64,000 nucleotides of DNA from Entoloma clypeatum (taxonomy: Eukaryota; Basidiomycota; Agaricomycetes; Agaricales; Entolomataceae): NCBI GenBank assembly GCA_963565915.1, contig OY751496.1:3162001-3226000 (forward strand). Reading direction: 5' to 3'. Position numbers and translations under genes: made by a program. The notes beneath the pieces are model-generated. The model had not been told where the DNA came from and searched no databases. It was given only the letters and a program-made list of their open reading frames with translations. Within the stretch, counting starts at the first letter, position 1. Every line of letters starts with the position of its first letter. This document shows positions 42,987-54,688 of this stretch, piece after piece.

Positions 42987-45190
42987 TTCTATGTCCTTTT
43001 TTCGATTTCGACTCTCGTTCATCTTTCTGGGTGTCTTGGTTCATATCTCGTTACCACATCTCCCCCCGCCCCCCCGTTTTCAACTCTTGGAGTGCTCCCT
43101 CCACCGTCTCTCTTCCACACAAAGCTGGAGATTTGGAGCGCCATATTTCATGTTTCGCCTCTTTTAAGCTGCCTCGACGTGGGTTTCCCGAAATTTCTTT
43201 TTGTTACTGGACTGCAAACCGTCTCTGTCCTCTTTTCTCTCTCTCTACGTGGATACCTTCCTTGTCTCGACATCCCCCATGATGATTCATGTATACTATT
43301 CAGTAAGTCGTCGCGGACGTGTCACCGCCCCCGTCCTGACCCACCTCTTTTTTACAGGTATATACCCTACCAATATTCTGCTTGGCGTGATTTTCTGTCG
43401 ATTGGGGCTGCTTATAGCGGGATGGGATGAAAAGGTGGAAGCTTTTGAACGTCCCTCCCTCCCTCTTGGGGTATCTGCCGCGCGCGGGAGGTCCCCTACT
43501 CAATCGTTAGGATTGGGGAATCGAGGAAGGGGGGGTTAGAAGGGCAGGTTTTTTTTTCGTGTTAGAGAGGCGGATGCGCCGTTGAGGGAGGAACGGATGT
43601 CTTTTATCGCTCCACACGAAGAATAGGAGTACCCGGGTTCTGTTGCCTCGAATAGCGTCGTGCTGCGTTGATCAGAGTTCCTACTTTTTCGGTATCGCCC
43701 TTGAAAGATAGTGTGTGGTCTGATCACGCTGTAGAGTCGTTGTTCCTTGTTCGCTAGAACCTCAGAAATCGTTTGTGGAACCAACCCACCAGCCCTTCAA
43801 GCATCCGCCCTCGGGTTGTTGAAGTCGGCGTCGGAACGGCCCGGGGGGCAAGAACGAGGTCCGTGGGCAGTTCTTGATTGGACTCCCCGCGCCCCGCTCG
43901 ACCGCTTTGGCCTGAACTGGGGACTGGACCCTTGGATCTCACCGAACTCCTTCGAGGACGATTCTTTCGGTCTCATTCGGCGAAGTTGTTTCAGAAAAAA
44001 ACTCTCTTCCCTGTGATTTCCTTTTCTTTTTCTGCCAGATGCACTGCAACCCATTCCACTCCAACTTGTTGGAATTACGAGGGTAAGTAGATAGTCGAAA
44101 CGTCGCAAACACATAAAAGCCAACGAGGGACTCCTTCAAGTTATGAGCTGGTAAAACTTGAAGGTACTTAGTATTACATATGCACCCCGACTTCAAGTTA
44201 GAAAATAATTTGTCGTAGAAAACAACTTAACGAACAAAAAAACTTGAACTCCAATAGGAATTGCAGGGAAGAGGGGGGAAAGCATTTTTCCTTCTGAAAC
44301 AACTTCGATTTTGCGTTGGTCGGAGCACCGTTGGCGCTAAGAACCAAACTCAAGACATCACGCAATGTAAGAACCAGTACCGCTGATGACACCACGCTCC
44401 CTACGATGGGATCACAAACAAGTTCACATCCCTTGCCTCCCTGTTCCCGCGTGAGCACGGCGGACACACGAATTCAGAATCACCTGCACTGTATGTAATT
44501 CTCCCAAGACAGGATCTGATGTACCCGTTCTAGCCACCAAATCCCCGATACTTACTCTCCGAGTCCACCGCAGCTTACCATCCATCGAACATTCAGAAGT
44601 TGAGGTGTGCCCATTGATGCGAATGAAGCGACCAACCGTTTGACCCTCCGCAAACTCGCTGGGTAGTACTCACAGCTCATAAGTCTTTATTTACTCATTT
44701 CGGCTCATATGAGCATCAAGAAGCCATCTCGTGCGACCGCATCCGCTGCCCGTGTCTTTTTTTTTTTGGTTTTGCTCACTGACAGACTCGGGCCCTTACG
44801 AAACGACCCCGCCACCATTGTATGGCCTGAAGACTGCCGCCTCGAAATAATCAGCAACTCCTGTGCCCCATTGCCGCTATTGTCTCACGTTGAGGTTGGA
44901 ATACTATTATGAGACCCTTCAGACTTGAAGGTTCATACCGATACCTGCCTTCTTCAGGTTTCTCAGCGATAATCATAATTCCCCAAACGGTCCAGAAGAC
45001 CGCCGTAAGCATTCGTCCTTTACAGCATCTTCCATCCTTGACCTTCTCTGGTATGATGGCTCAAATCAGATTTGTAGGTTTCCCTGTTGATGCTTTCTGT
45101 ATACCCCGATTAACGGCATTGACACTGGCGGATAAAAGGACGCTGAAGCGACCCCTTTGCACAAGTTCTCGTGGACCCACCCAGATCAAC
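42987..45190. other. Intergenic, with decayed duplicate of the secreted-protein locus
   Basis: At 43710-43800 the sequence ctgtagagtcgttgttcctt ... aaatcgtttgtgg ... ccaccagccc matches the 3' flank of the secreted-protein gene (45645-45715). This suggests a third, lost copy. The segment gatgtcttttatcgctcc near 43598 recurs near 46426. 44700-45190 aligns with the upstream region of copy 1. No other gene is supported. Confidence 0.5.
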
Positions 45191-45624
45191 ATGCACTTCT
45201 CCTTCACTGTCATCCTTTCTATTGCTCTCATTGTTGCGAGTGCATTTGCTACTTCGCTACCTTTACAAAACCGCGGCGACGACCAGTGTGGTAGTGATGG
45301 CCATGAGGGAACACCTTGCAATTACCTGCCCTGTTGTAAAGCACTCAAGCTTCAGTGTAAGGGACCCAGGGGCAAAAAAGTAGGCCAGTTCACCAACCAA
45401 CCTCTGTCAATTGAATTGGTCAAAAAAGTTTTGCAGACCGGCCAAATGATCGTCGGTTCCACGAAGGCTGCGGCTCTTAACCTGGTTGGCAGTGGTACGT
45501 GTGCAGTGACAACCATGATTGCGCACACTCACGACGGCTCCGAGAAATTAGTCCCATAGAACCTCCAATTTCATTACCTGCTCGTCCTTATCCCTTTTTC
45601 GAGATTATTCCTGTAACCGATTGA
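45191..45624 (+). CDS. Small secreted cysteine-rich protein, copy 2
   Basis: Join(45191..45379,45493..45624), with a 113-nt intron GTAGGC ... TTGGCAG and branch-like CTTAAC. The signal peptide MHFSFTVILSIALIVASAFA is followed by C-x9-C-x4-CC-x6-C (DQCGSDGHEGTPC, LPCC, LQC). Exon 2 then supplies WYVCSDNHDC, giving seven cysteines. Read without splicing, the first frame would stay open to 45559, so splicing is inferred from the similarity of WYVCSD to copy 1. The two genes are 6.25 kb apart, in the same orientation, with similar promoters. Plausible roles are an apoplastic effector or defence peptide, both unproven. Confidence 0.62.
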
Positions 45625-46962
45625 ACTTATGTCTGGTCTGGTAACGCTGTAGAATGGATGCTCCTTTGTCAAAATCGTTTCTGGAAAGAAACCACCAGCC
45701 CCCACCCTTTCGTGCTGTTGTTTGATAGGATCGCACAAGCGGACTCGCGCCCACTGCTCTTCGTTAGAGATGTGTGTTCTAGTCGTTCATGGATTAGTAA
45801 TGTTGAAGCATGAATGGCAAGAAAGAAAAAACTGACCTTAGTGAGGCGACATCTGCGTCGCGACCGAGGATGTGGAGGTCCCTAGCGTCCTTGTGCGTAA
45901 GCCACGGAACCCAAAGGGCATGCAATCAGATGCCTTGGAAACTTGGGGAAGCAGCTCGAGGGCGACGGCAGGACCTCTGGTCTACGACCCCGGACATGTG
46001 AGCACTGAAGACAGGTTCATGGCTGGGTTCTATCAGTGTAAGGTAGGTTTGAGGGGAGCAGGGATGGATTACTCTCAAAACTTACTTGATAGCAAATGGT
46101 AGCGCAGGGGGGAAGGGTAAGTATGGGCAAGAAGAAGGGGTGGTTGGGAACGAAAATTGATCACGGCCAAACAGCAACCAAACATTCAACAAAGTTTCGG
46201 CGTGTTCTTGTTCGCGACTTCCTCATTTTAAGAATACTCATACATGGCCTTCCTTCCATTTTTTCGAGTTGGAAGTTTTTTGTACCATACTGGAGAAGTT
46301 GTACAAATATACTAAATTATCCCTGGCCTCGTAAATGTAGTATTATCATGTATAAAGTAGTCTATTTCACAATATCCGCATAATTTAGCCAAATTGACAT
46401 TTTGGGTTTTTCCTGATGTTGATGTCTTTTATCGCTCCAAATGAAGAATTGATTCGTTGCATTCGATCCTTCTCTCTCAAACTCCCAAATTCCCTATTGG
46501 AGTCCATATCTGTACCATCCCCGGTTCGTCGTAGCATGTTCGTCTACATATCAACGTAGCTCTCAGGCGCATCTGTGAAGCTTGGTTGATATTATTATCA
46601 CGACTAAATCTAGACCTATCCGGATTCTAGACATGATATGAGATGGTGTTTTTACATGGATCGCAACTCACCCGATTCCTTGCGAGACCATATACGTACA
46701 TACGTGTTTTGGATGTGAGTTGGGATTTACTTACTCTGCTGGTACTCGGCCAAGTTGCCATGTAACTTACCAAAGTCAATCGAAAATAGTGATGTTTGTG
46801 ATTTAGATATCCTGACTCTGTGCCGTTCAATGTCCAGAGGACAGCACGATGGACTCGGACTTGAAACTCAAATCACGATCCCTCTTGTCAACCCGTCTCG
46901 CATGACGTCACATATCGTTTGACTTGTTAAGACATCTAGTCCTCTTGTCCTTACCTACAGTC
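45625..46962. other. Intergenic, no gene seen
   Basis: Holds the 3' flank of the secreted-protein gene, a copy of the gatgtcttttatcgctcc segment at about 46426, and an AT-rich stretch near 46290-46390. Short ORFs show no recognisable protein. Confidence 0.4.
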
Positions 46963-48879
46963 ATGGCCACTGACTCCTCCATCGCACCCAGCCAATGTTC
47001 TTTCAAGCTATCTACAAAAAGAGACCTGGATTATCCCAAGGTCATTTCGCACATCGACCTAAAGGCTACCCACCCGACTCTGGGCAACATCGGTCGGCTG
47101 ACGGCTGTCCGGATCCTTCGCGAAAACTGCAGAGGGCGGTTCCTGCAGGTCATGGACGTGTATAGCCAGGAGCTCCATGAATTTGCCGTCGCGCTCTTCG
47201 ATAAATTCGGACACGTCAGGCCGTGGATCGTCGAGGATGGAAAGCGCAAGGGGACGGGATGTTGGGGCCGCGAGTTGAATTGGGGAGCCTTGATATATGT
47301 CCTGGATATGTCTATTGAGCCAAAGGTGAACTCTCGGAGATTTTTCTCTTCAGTTTTAACCAATAGAGTTGACGGACTCGTGTTCAATGAAGCATCGTAG
47401 CAGGGGGATAGGTTCACGGATGTTGACGCATCTGAAGGAATCGGACTTGGTGAAAACCGGCGATACCATTATCTGCTGGCCTTCACCGGTGGGAATCAGA
47501 GACAGGGAACGATGGGTTTTCATGAGAGATAAACAAGTTGCGTTCTTCCATAAGGTGAGCGGCACACACGAAAGTTTTCCCGGGTGCGACTGAGCCCTCA
47601 CATTTTGACGAATCAAAGAACGGATTTCGACGCATCGGTCGCACCGGTTTTTTCGGGTTCTACACAAACGAATTCCACGCTTCGCGTACACTGCCTGTCG
47701 AGGCCGACGCTGAACTTCTGGAGGACGAGTTCGACTCCGCGCCAGACGCAGCGCTGGATGAAGCCGAGGTTATAAGGACATATCCCATCCATTTCGCCAT
47801 ATGTCACGACCAGAGCCAGCGCGTCAGTTTGATCATCCGGTCCCAATACACCACAGACCCTTCCTCCATCCACAAGAAAGACACGTCCGGGTTCACCCCC
47901 ATATCTGTCGCTGCGAACAAGGGACACGTCCATGCGGTGCGGACGCTGCTGGAGCTCGGCGCGGCAAGTGATGTGCTGGACGACCATAATCGGGCGGGGA
48001 TGAATGCGCTGGAGAGGGGGGATGCGAATATGAGGACCACACGCGAATTCTCCGAGGCTATGTTGGGAGATTGGGATGGGAACGCGGCGGATCCGTTGAG
48101 GTGCGAGTTTTTGTTGAGGAAAGCGGCGGGGCTTCCTACCCTGTCGGAAACGGAGGACGGGTACGTCGACAAGAGGAAATGGGGGTGTACTTGTGGGGGG
48201 TGTGCGGGTGCCTGGCTGTCCCCTAGGATGTGCTTCCGGCTCAAAAGTAGGTGCTGCAGTGCGCAAATTTATGTTCTGAACTGAATGCTAGTTCGCAGAG
48301 GAAGCAAAAGGGATCATCGATATGATGAAAAATGAATATGACACTAACCCTTACCTCCAGCGGGAAGGATCCACCGTGGACGTCGATACGATCGCTGACC
48401 TTGCCTCCTTGTATCTTCCGCCAGATGTGTGTGGCTTCGTGAACAAGACATTCTACAGGGGTTACCAGAGGATTTTCACCACCATTCACGACAGTCTTCA
48501 TACAACAACGGAGCCACTTTTTAGAGAGATGCTTACTTTCGCGACGGTGGCGAACGCGGATGTGATGCTCTATGTCAGAGAGGGAGGAAAGTACGAGTAC
48601 GCCTTCGACGCGCTTACGAACATCGCATTCGAGAACTCGGTCTATGGTGATGGGTCCTTTGAAGAACGGTGGGTGAGCGATGATGAAGAGACAGAGTATA
48701 CGAAGCTGCCGGCCTGTGCGAATGATTTGGAGTTTCTGATGGTGAGGGAACGGCTTGGTTTGAAAGGTGGGAAGGAGTGGGGGCCATATGGTCTGATAAA
48801 TCCGGAGGAGGACGAGGATGGCCCTGGGCTCCTTGGAGACGACGATGAACAAGAAGAGGACGAGGACGAGGATTACTGA
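46963..48879 (+). CDS. Ankyrin-repeat protein with CxCGxC motif
   Basis: Exons 46963-47325, about 47404-47554, 47619-48246 and 48299-48879. Exon 1 reads DLKATHPTLGNIGRLTAVRI and GTGCWGRELNWGALIYVLD. Exon 3 begins NGFRRIGRTGFFGF and contains about one and a half ankyrin repeats (GFTPISVAANKGHVHAVRTL), then KWGCTCGGCAGAWLSPRMCF, a Cys motif in front of the last intron. Exon 4 has a conserved helical part (YRGYQRIFTTIHDSLH, GGKYEYAFDALTNIAFENS, LPACANDLEFLMVRERLGL) and an acidic tail. The exon 1/2 junction is one base out of phase within a run of five G's, so either the junction is wrong or the gene has a frameshift. Function unknown; a protein-binding role is inferred from the ankyrin part. Confidence 0.65.
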
Positions 48880-50389
48880 GTAGATGGAGATAGTCGATTG
48901 GCGTTTAGCGTTGAGCATTTCAGGTAGGTGGCTCCATCGTCCAGGGAAAGAAAGGCTGGTGCTTATTCGATGTTTCCAATTCCATCTACATAGTGAATTT
49001 GACGAAAACTCTAAACCTCTTCCGTATGATATACTTACTAGGGCCCGGTTATCAACCATGTTTTTCGATATTACGTTTCTGATTGAAGTGCGTGTTCAAG
49101 TTGTTGTCGGAGGTGGTGCACTCCAGCAGCTGGACGGAGGGAAAGACAAGCGTTGCGGATTTGTGGGAGGCACCCCAAATATTGAGTTTCTGATACACCA
49201 CGCCGCACCGACTCGGGATTATATGGTAAAGTATAATCCATGGGAAGAACGTCTGACGGAAAGTGTCAAGTACGAACTGGGCGCCAGTTGAGTGAGTTCA
49301 TCGGTCATGTTGGCGTTCCCCTGGCAAGTGGCGGGATGCTGAATACTGAGTACTAAAGATGCTAATTCCAATGGGCAGAAGTAACCAACATGTAACCGTT
49401 TCCCCATCGCCTCTACGGACTCGGAGCAGACCCCCACTGAAACCGTAAACCTTGATGGCTTTCAATTCGGTAAAGGCTACACGAGAACATGCAGCTGGGG
49501 CGGGCCTGGCGACCAGTGTGAGAGCCTATGCAGTCATGGCTACGAGCCAAATTGGGCTCACCCCATTGCATCGTCTCTGAAGCTAATTACCAGAACCCAT
49601 TACCCCACTACTTTCTCGTTTTTCGACTTTCCACAAAGAGCACCCGCCGTTGCACTAAAACAAAATGCAGTTGCGAAATCAAAAAGAAAGATAGCAAGAA
49701 AAAAGGCGCACCTATGGGATCGTACTTGACAGCGGAAAGTCGAGGACCTTGGCGTAGCCGCTGTCTCGTGTATACAAAACCCGTTTGTGCGGTCGAAATC
49801 ATGCGAATGATCATTATCCTGAACCAGATCAAATTGGAGATGCAGGGTGAATGAGGGAGGGCGACGCACCTTGCTTTTGCTTTGACTGCCATGATGATGG
49901 GGGCGAAAGTAAAGGCCGTGGGTACAAATTTCCTCGGTGAACAGTCCACGTGCTTTGTGGACCGCGGTCACGCGTCAAACACGCGTTCTCACCGAGATTC
50001 TTTCTTTGCTCTCTATTCGAGACAGATATTCTCAGGGCTTCAATCTCTGCTTTGACGGATACGAATCTCATTTCGCAGACGCTCGCAGGAAAGCATATGA
50101 TCCACTACGTTGATGGACTGAGCGAGGGGGGCTGTGAGTGATGACCAGTGCAGACCAACTATATACAATGCTACGGGCGAGCTGATGGCTTTCGAGGTCA
50201 AGGAGTGTCGCTTTCGATCATCGTCCCGTCACGACGGAAAGTTGGACTCCGGATTAGGAAAAAGCCAACATTAAAAGTCAAAGAAGACACGTAAAACACG
50301 CCTAACGCGGCCAAGCAGCGATCTTGCTAACTCCACTATTTAAGTAAGAACCTGCCTCCCAGCTCCAAACCAAACCAAACCCAAACGCC
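48880..50389. other. Intergenic, no gene seen
   Basis: Short ORFs on both strands show no recognisable protein. The TATA-like ctatttaag near 50336 probably belongs to the following paralogue. Confidence 0.4.
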
Positions 50390-51967
50390 ATGGCTACGAG
50401 GAAGCGGGGAACGGGGTGTTGGGGGCGGGAGCTGGTTGAGGGGGTGTTGGTCTATGTGAAGGATGTCCATGTGGTGCCAGAGGTACGTATGGGGGGAAAG
50501 TGTTTTATTTATTTATTTGTGGTGTTGACGCTCGTAATACGCAGTATCGAGGCCAGGGAGTGGGTTCGTGAGCTCTGAAAAAGCTGGTGGAGTCGGATGT
50601 GGTCGGGGATGGGGACCATGTTATCTGATATCAAGGAAGAGTTTGACGCGATGAAGGAGAGACAAATTTCATTTTTCGGAAAGGCGAGTATGCCCTCTTA
50701 TGACTCTTGGTTTCGTGCCCGTGGCTGACCTTTCAAATCCACCAGAACGGGTTCCGGCGCATCGGCCGCACAAGCTTCTTCGGGTACTCCCCGAACCCTT
50801 CCCATCCCTCGCGCACGCTTCCAATCGCCGAGGACGCAGATGCCCAGCCCTCCTTCGACAGGCCGCTGCCAGTGGGCCTCCCCGAAGCACCGGAGGACGT
50901 ACAGGCGCAGTACCCGCTGCACTACGCCATCTGCAACACCCTCAGCGAAGACGTGATCCCGCTCATCCAAGAGCTGCACGCCTCCAACCCCACTGTGATC
51001 CACAAAAAGGACCCCTTGGGGTTCACGCCGGTGCACATCGCGGCGGCGCGCGGGAATCTGCCCGCACTGCGCACGCTGCTGGATATGGGCGTCGATGATG
51101 ATTTGAGGGACTCTGAGAATAGGGCTGGACACCGCTGGAGCATTTGGTGAGGACGACGAGGGACGAGCGTGAGATGGCGGATGCGTTGATGTGTATGGTG
51201 TGGAGTGGGTTTTCGGATAGGCAGTTGAGGTGTGAGTGGTTGTTGAAGAGGAAAATGGGCGTGGGCGTGGTGGATGAGGATGAGAGGGTGTTTGTGGAGA
51301 AGAGGAGGTGGAGGTGCACGTGTGGGGCTTGTGCTGGGGGGTGGATGTCCCCGAGGATGCGGTTCCAGCTGAGGAGTGAGTATTCCATGGTATGATGGGA
51401 TGGTTTGGCTGATTTGAGAGCCTAGCTCAAGCAGGGCTTCACAAGGACACGATGCCATTCGACTTGGAGCAATTCGAACGGGGAAGACCGCTCAGTGCCA
51501 ACGAGAATTATCTGTATGGCACGGATTATCTTCCGAGGGATATGCAGACCTCGCTTTACAAGACGACGTATCGCGGGTACCAAAAAGTGTTCGATGCGAT
51601 GCACACATGCTTGCGGGACAGTCCTGGGCCGCTCACCCGCGAAGCCCTTGCGTCGTCGTTCATGTTCGTCCCGGGGGTGAGAACCTTCCTTGACAAGGGC
51701 GGGAAGTACGAGCATGCGCTGGACGCGGTCACCCATATAGCATCGGAGCAGTCGGAGATTGGGGACGGTGCGTTCGAGGAGACGTTTGGTGATAACGACG
51801 AGTACGTCGGGTTGCCGACTTGTGCGAACGATTTGGAGTTCCAGCTCGTGAGGGTACAGATGGGGTTGGACCCGCGGGAAGGGTGGGGACCTTACTATGA
51901 ACGGGACGGACACAGGGACGAGGACGAGATGGACTGGGGTGAGGATTCAGACGATGGGAGTCTATAG
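50390..51967 (+). pseudogene. Decayed paralogue of the ankyrin/CxCGxC gene
   Basis: The order matches the gene at 46963, but the first 90 codons are missing: it starts MATRKRGTGCWGRELVEGVL. The second exon has TGA stops where the paralogue is open (VGS*ALKKLVESDVVGDGDH). The third exon is good (NGFRRIGRTSFFGYS, GFTPVHIAAARGNLPALRTL) until a one-base frameshift near 51130. It then continues as TPLEHLVRTTRDEREM and RRWRCTCGACAGGWMSPRMR. The last exon (51452-51967) is open, with YRGYQKVFDAMHTCLRDSPG and LPTCANDLEFQLVRVQMGL. It arose by tandem duplication and is probably non-functional. Confidence 0.72.
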
Positions 51968-52126
51968 GATGGCTGGACCCGAGAGCATGGCAGTTCTGAC
52001 GGCGTGCGGTGGGTTGTGAATTTCAACTCTTCATTCCTTTGTATTTCGCTACTTTGAGCAAGTTATGACCGAGATGATGATTCCGACACAGCACGTGATG
52101 ACATGGTCCGTGCACATCCCGACATC

Positions 52127-52133
52127 TATATAA
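52127..52133 (+). promoter_or_regulatory. TATA box of the U2 snRNA gene
   Basis: The sequence tatataa lies about 30 bp before the inferred 5' end of the U2 RNA, as expected for a fungal RNA polymerase II snRNA promoter. Confidence 0.6.
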
Positions 52134-52158
52134 GCTGGCGCCACACTCCACGATTTCC

Positions 52159-52345
52159 TTACCACTCTGGCCTTTTGGCTTAGATCAAGTGTAGTATCTG
52201 TTCTTAATAGTTTAACCACTATTATGGGGGCACAGCTCCCATTCTTGGTTATCTAATTTTTGCCGCCCTTGTCCCCTGCGCTCTGCTTGCAACGTGGGGG
52301 CGCGATGACCTTGCCACTGCACCACCGGCTTGTGTTGTCGGGGGA
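52159..52345 (+). ncRNA. U2 spliceosomal snRNA
   Basis: The segment ggccttttggcttagatcaa followed by gtgtagtatctgttctt matches the universally conserved 5' part of U2. GTAGTA at 52191-52196 is the branch-site recognition sequence. Stem IIa follows (aatagt / actatt around 52206-52232), then stem IIb (ggggg ... ctccc), the Sm site aatttttg at 52255-52262 and two GC-rich 3' stem-loops. The 5' end is placed by comparing the spacing with fission-yeast U2. The 3' end is approximate (52335-52355). U2 pairs with the intron branch site in the spliceosome, which fits the intron-rich genes here. Confidence 0.93.
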
Positions 52346-52728
52346 TCTCCTCTTTCTCTTTGCAGTCAATTCTTCTGTCCACCAGTTGGTGGCGCAGGGG
52401 AGTTTCAGCAAATGGAAATTGGGATTTTTTTCATTCTTGGAAGTTTCATATAGTGTAGCAATGTACGTATGATCATTGCGTTCTGATCTTCTCATGTGGG
52501 CGCTAGGATACGATCGTCGATGGAGGCGTGTGATTAATTGTGTTGATCAGATCGTCGCCGCGTTTAGAAGTGGTGTTATCAAGGATCGATGACGCGCGTG
52601 AGCCACGTGCCGACGAAAGAAGGTGTCTGGTCTCAGGCCGGGTGGCCCTAGGGCACAGGTTGAACGTTGTTCATTCACCCGAGTCCCGTTCTCGACGAGA
52701 CTCTTCCCCCCCCCCCCACCAAGACGAG

Positions 52729-54688
52729 ATGCTCGACATAGGTGTTGTAAGACCAGGCCTCGTGAACCCAAAACGACGCCGGAGCCTCGGCGCTCTCCTC
52801 CGCATCCCTCTCGCCACACGCGCCCTCAACTACCACTCCGTCTCAACCTCAAAATCCGTTGGCCCAGTTCCCGTAGATATCATCCGTGAGATTGTCGATC
52901 TCTTATCACCTGCTGATATCCTGAATTTCAGCCTCACGGTATGTCATCCATTTACTTACCATATGCTCCCTTCTGATCATCCTTTTTTGATGCCACCACC
53001 TCCAGTCATACGCATTCCGAAATTTCCTTCTCCCATCCCTGTACGACACCGTCACTCTGAAATCCAGTCGAAAATGCCGCCTTGCCCTCGTCATGCTCGC
53101 TGATCGTCCTGATATCTGCGCCCATATCCGCAAGTTTGCGGTGAGGCCAAACTATTACCTTTCGTGGCCAAAGCCGGACGAGCCGCTCGAAGAAGACTGG
53201 GTCGTCCACATGATCGAAAGCATAGCACCCAACTTGGCGGCCATGCACACGTTTGATTGGGATGGTCTTGAGATGCCGCTCGATCAGCTGTGGGGTACTC
53301 TCCGGGCGTCGTACGTCATACCCGTTCCAAGCTGATGATGAGGAATGGAGATAACTCGACTGCTTTTAGTTGCCCAAATCTGCGCAACATCTCCAGCAAT
53401 GTGGGGTCCAGGACATTGAACCCCGACAGCGAGGTAAATTCCTCTTCTTTGCCTCTGTTGCGAAGCTTATTCTTTTTATTTTTCATTATAGCTTTTCGAC
53501 TTTTCCGACCTCAAGAGCTTTTCCCTCATCGTGCGCTATGGGCTCGATGGGTTCTGTTCGTCCTCGTTCTCCTGTTCTCCATCCCTCCCCCCCCCACTAA
53601 TTCCCTGCCTCTCCTCCAACACAGCCCTCTTCCCAACCTCAGAAGACCTTCCCCAAAAATGCTGGACGATGCTCACCGACCGATGCCCCAACCTCGAGGA
53701 ACTCGTCGTCTGCTCCTTCTCCTCCTCCACCCGCAACTTCAACTTCCTCCCCGTCACCCACGGCACCTGGCCAAAGCTCACCTCCCTCACCCTCGGCTCC
53801 TTCGGCTACCGCTCCGACTTCTCCCTCGGCGCCGCGACCGACCCGTCCTTCATCGCCTTCCTCGACGCGCACCCGTCGATCGAGTACATCCGCCTGCAAT
53901 GGAACTTCAAACGCTGGATGTCGCCGAACGAGATCCTAATGGGCCTGGGCCCCTGCGCGCTCCCGAGGCTGGACACGTTCGTCGGGATATACCAGCAGCT
54001 GGCGGGGCTCCCCCACCCGGAGACGATCGAGACGCTCGACCTGACGTGCGAGCCGCTGCACGAGAGCAGGGTGGATATCGTGTCTCCGATACTGAGGAAG
54101 CTGACGTCGCTGACGTCGTTGGACATCTGGGCGCATGTGTTGGGGCCTGGTGCGGACCATAGGCTGTTCTTTAGGGAGATTTTGGAGGCGTGTCCGGGGT
54201 TGACGGATTTGCATTTATGTGCACGACGACGTTTTGTGGGGTGCGTTTCCCCCCCCCCCCCCCCCCCCCCCCCCCCCACCCCCCCCCCCGTTCTCGTAAT
54301 CCGACAGAGTTGGTGTGCTGATTGAATTTACACACAACGCGCGCGCATATTTTTATAGAAACCCCTCAAACAGCTGCTGGCGCTCTTGAGTTTGCTCCCG
54401 TCCCTCAAACGGTTCTCCCTGACAAAGGGCCACCGGTACGGCGACGACTCGATGCTCGCGTCTGCGCTTCAGATCTTGTACTACCACCCCGGGCTGCAGC
54501 AGATCAACATCCGGTGGGCACGGGAGCGCTCGCCGAACCATTTGAAACAGGAGGGGACGTATGATGTGGGGGTTGCGTTGGGGAACAAGGTCGTGTTGAT
54601 GGTGCATGAGCGCGGGATTCCGCTGATGGGGAAGCCGTTCTCGCGGAGGTATAAGTATACGGTGAGGAGGAGGTGGAGGGTGCGGTGA
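52729..54688 (+). CDS. F-box/LRR-like protein
   Basis: Exons 52729-52938, 53006-53310, 53370-53433, 53492-about 53550, about 53626-54240 and 54359-54688. The second half of exon 1 is an F-box-like segment (VPVDIIREIVDLLSPADILN), and exon 2 reads SYAFRNFLLPSLYDTVTLKS. Leucine-rich segments follow (CPNLRNISSN, DLKSFSLIVRYGLD, CPNLEELVVCS, WPKLTSLTLGSFGY, LTSLTSLDIWAHVL, CPGLTDLHLCARRRF). The architecture fits the large set of substrate-receptor F-box proteins of mushrooms, which act in SCF ubiquitin ligases. The exon 4/5 junction is uncertain. The last intron carries a run of about 35-40 C's broken by one A, which may be an assembly weak point. Confidence 0.75.

Noticed and set aside
49528..50141. 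Several short ORFs on both strands
   Set aside because: None resembles a protein family, none has convincing introns or a neighbour with the same frame, and composition is intergenic.
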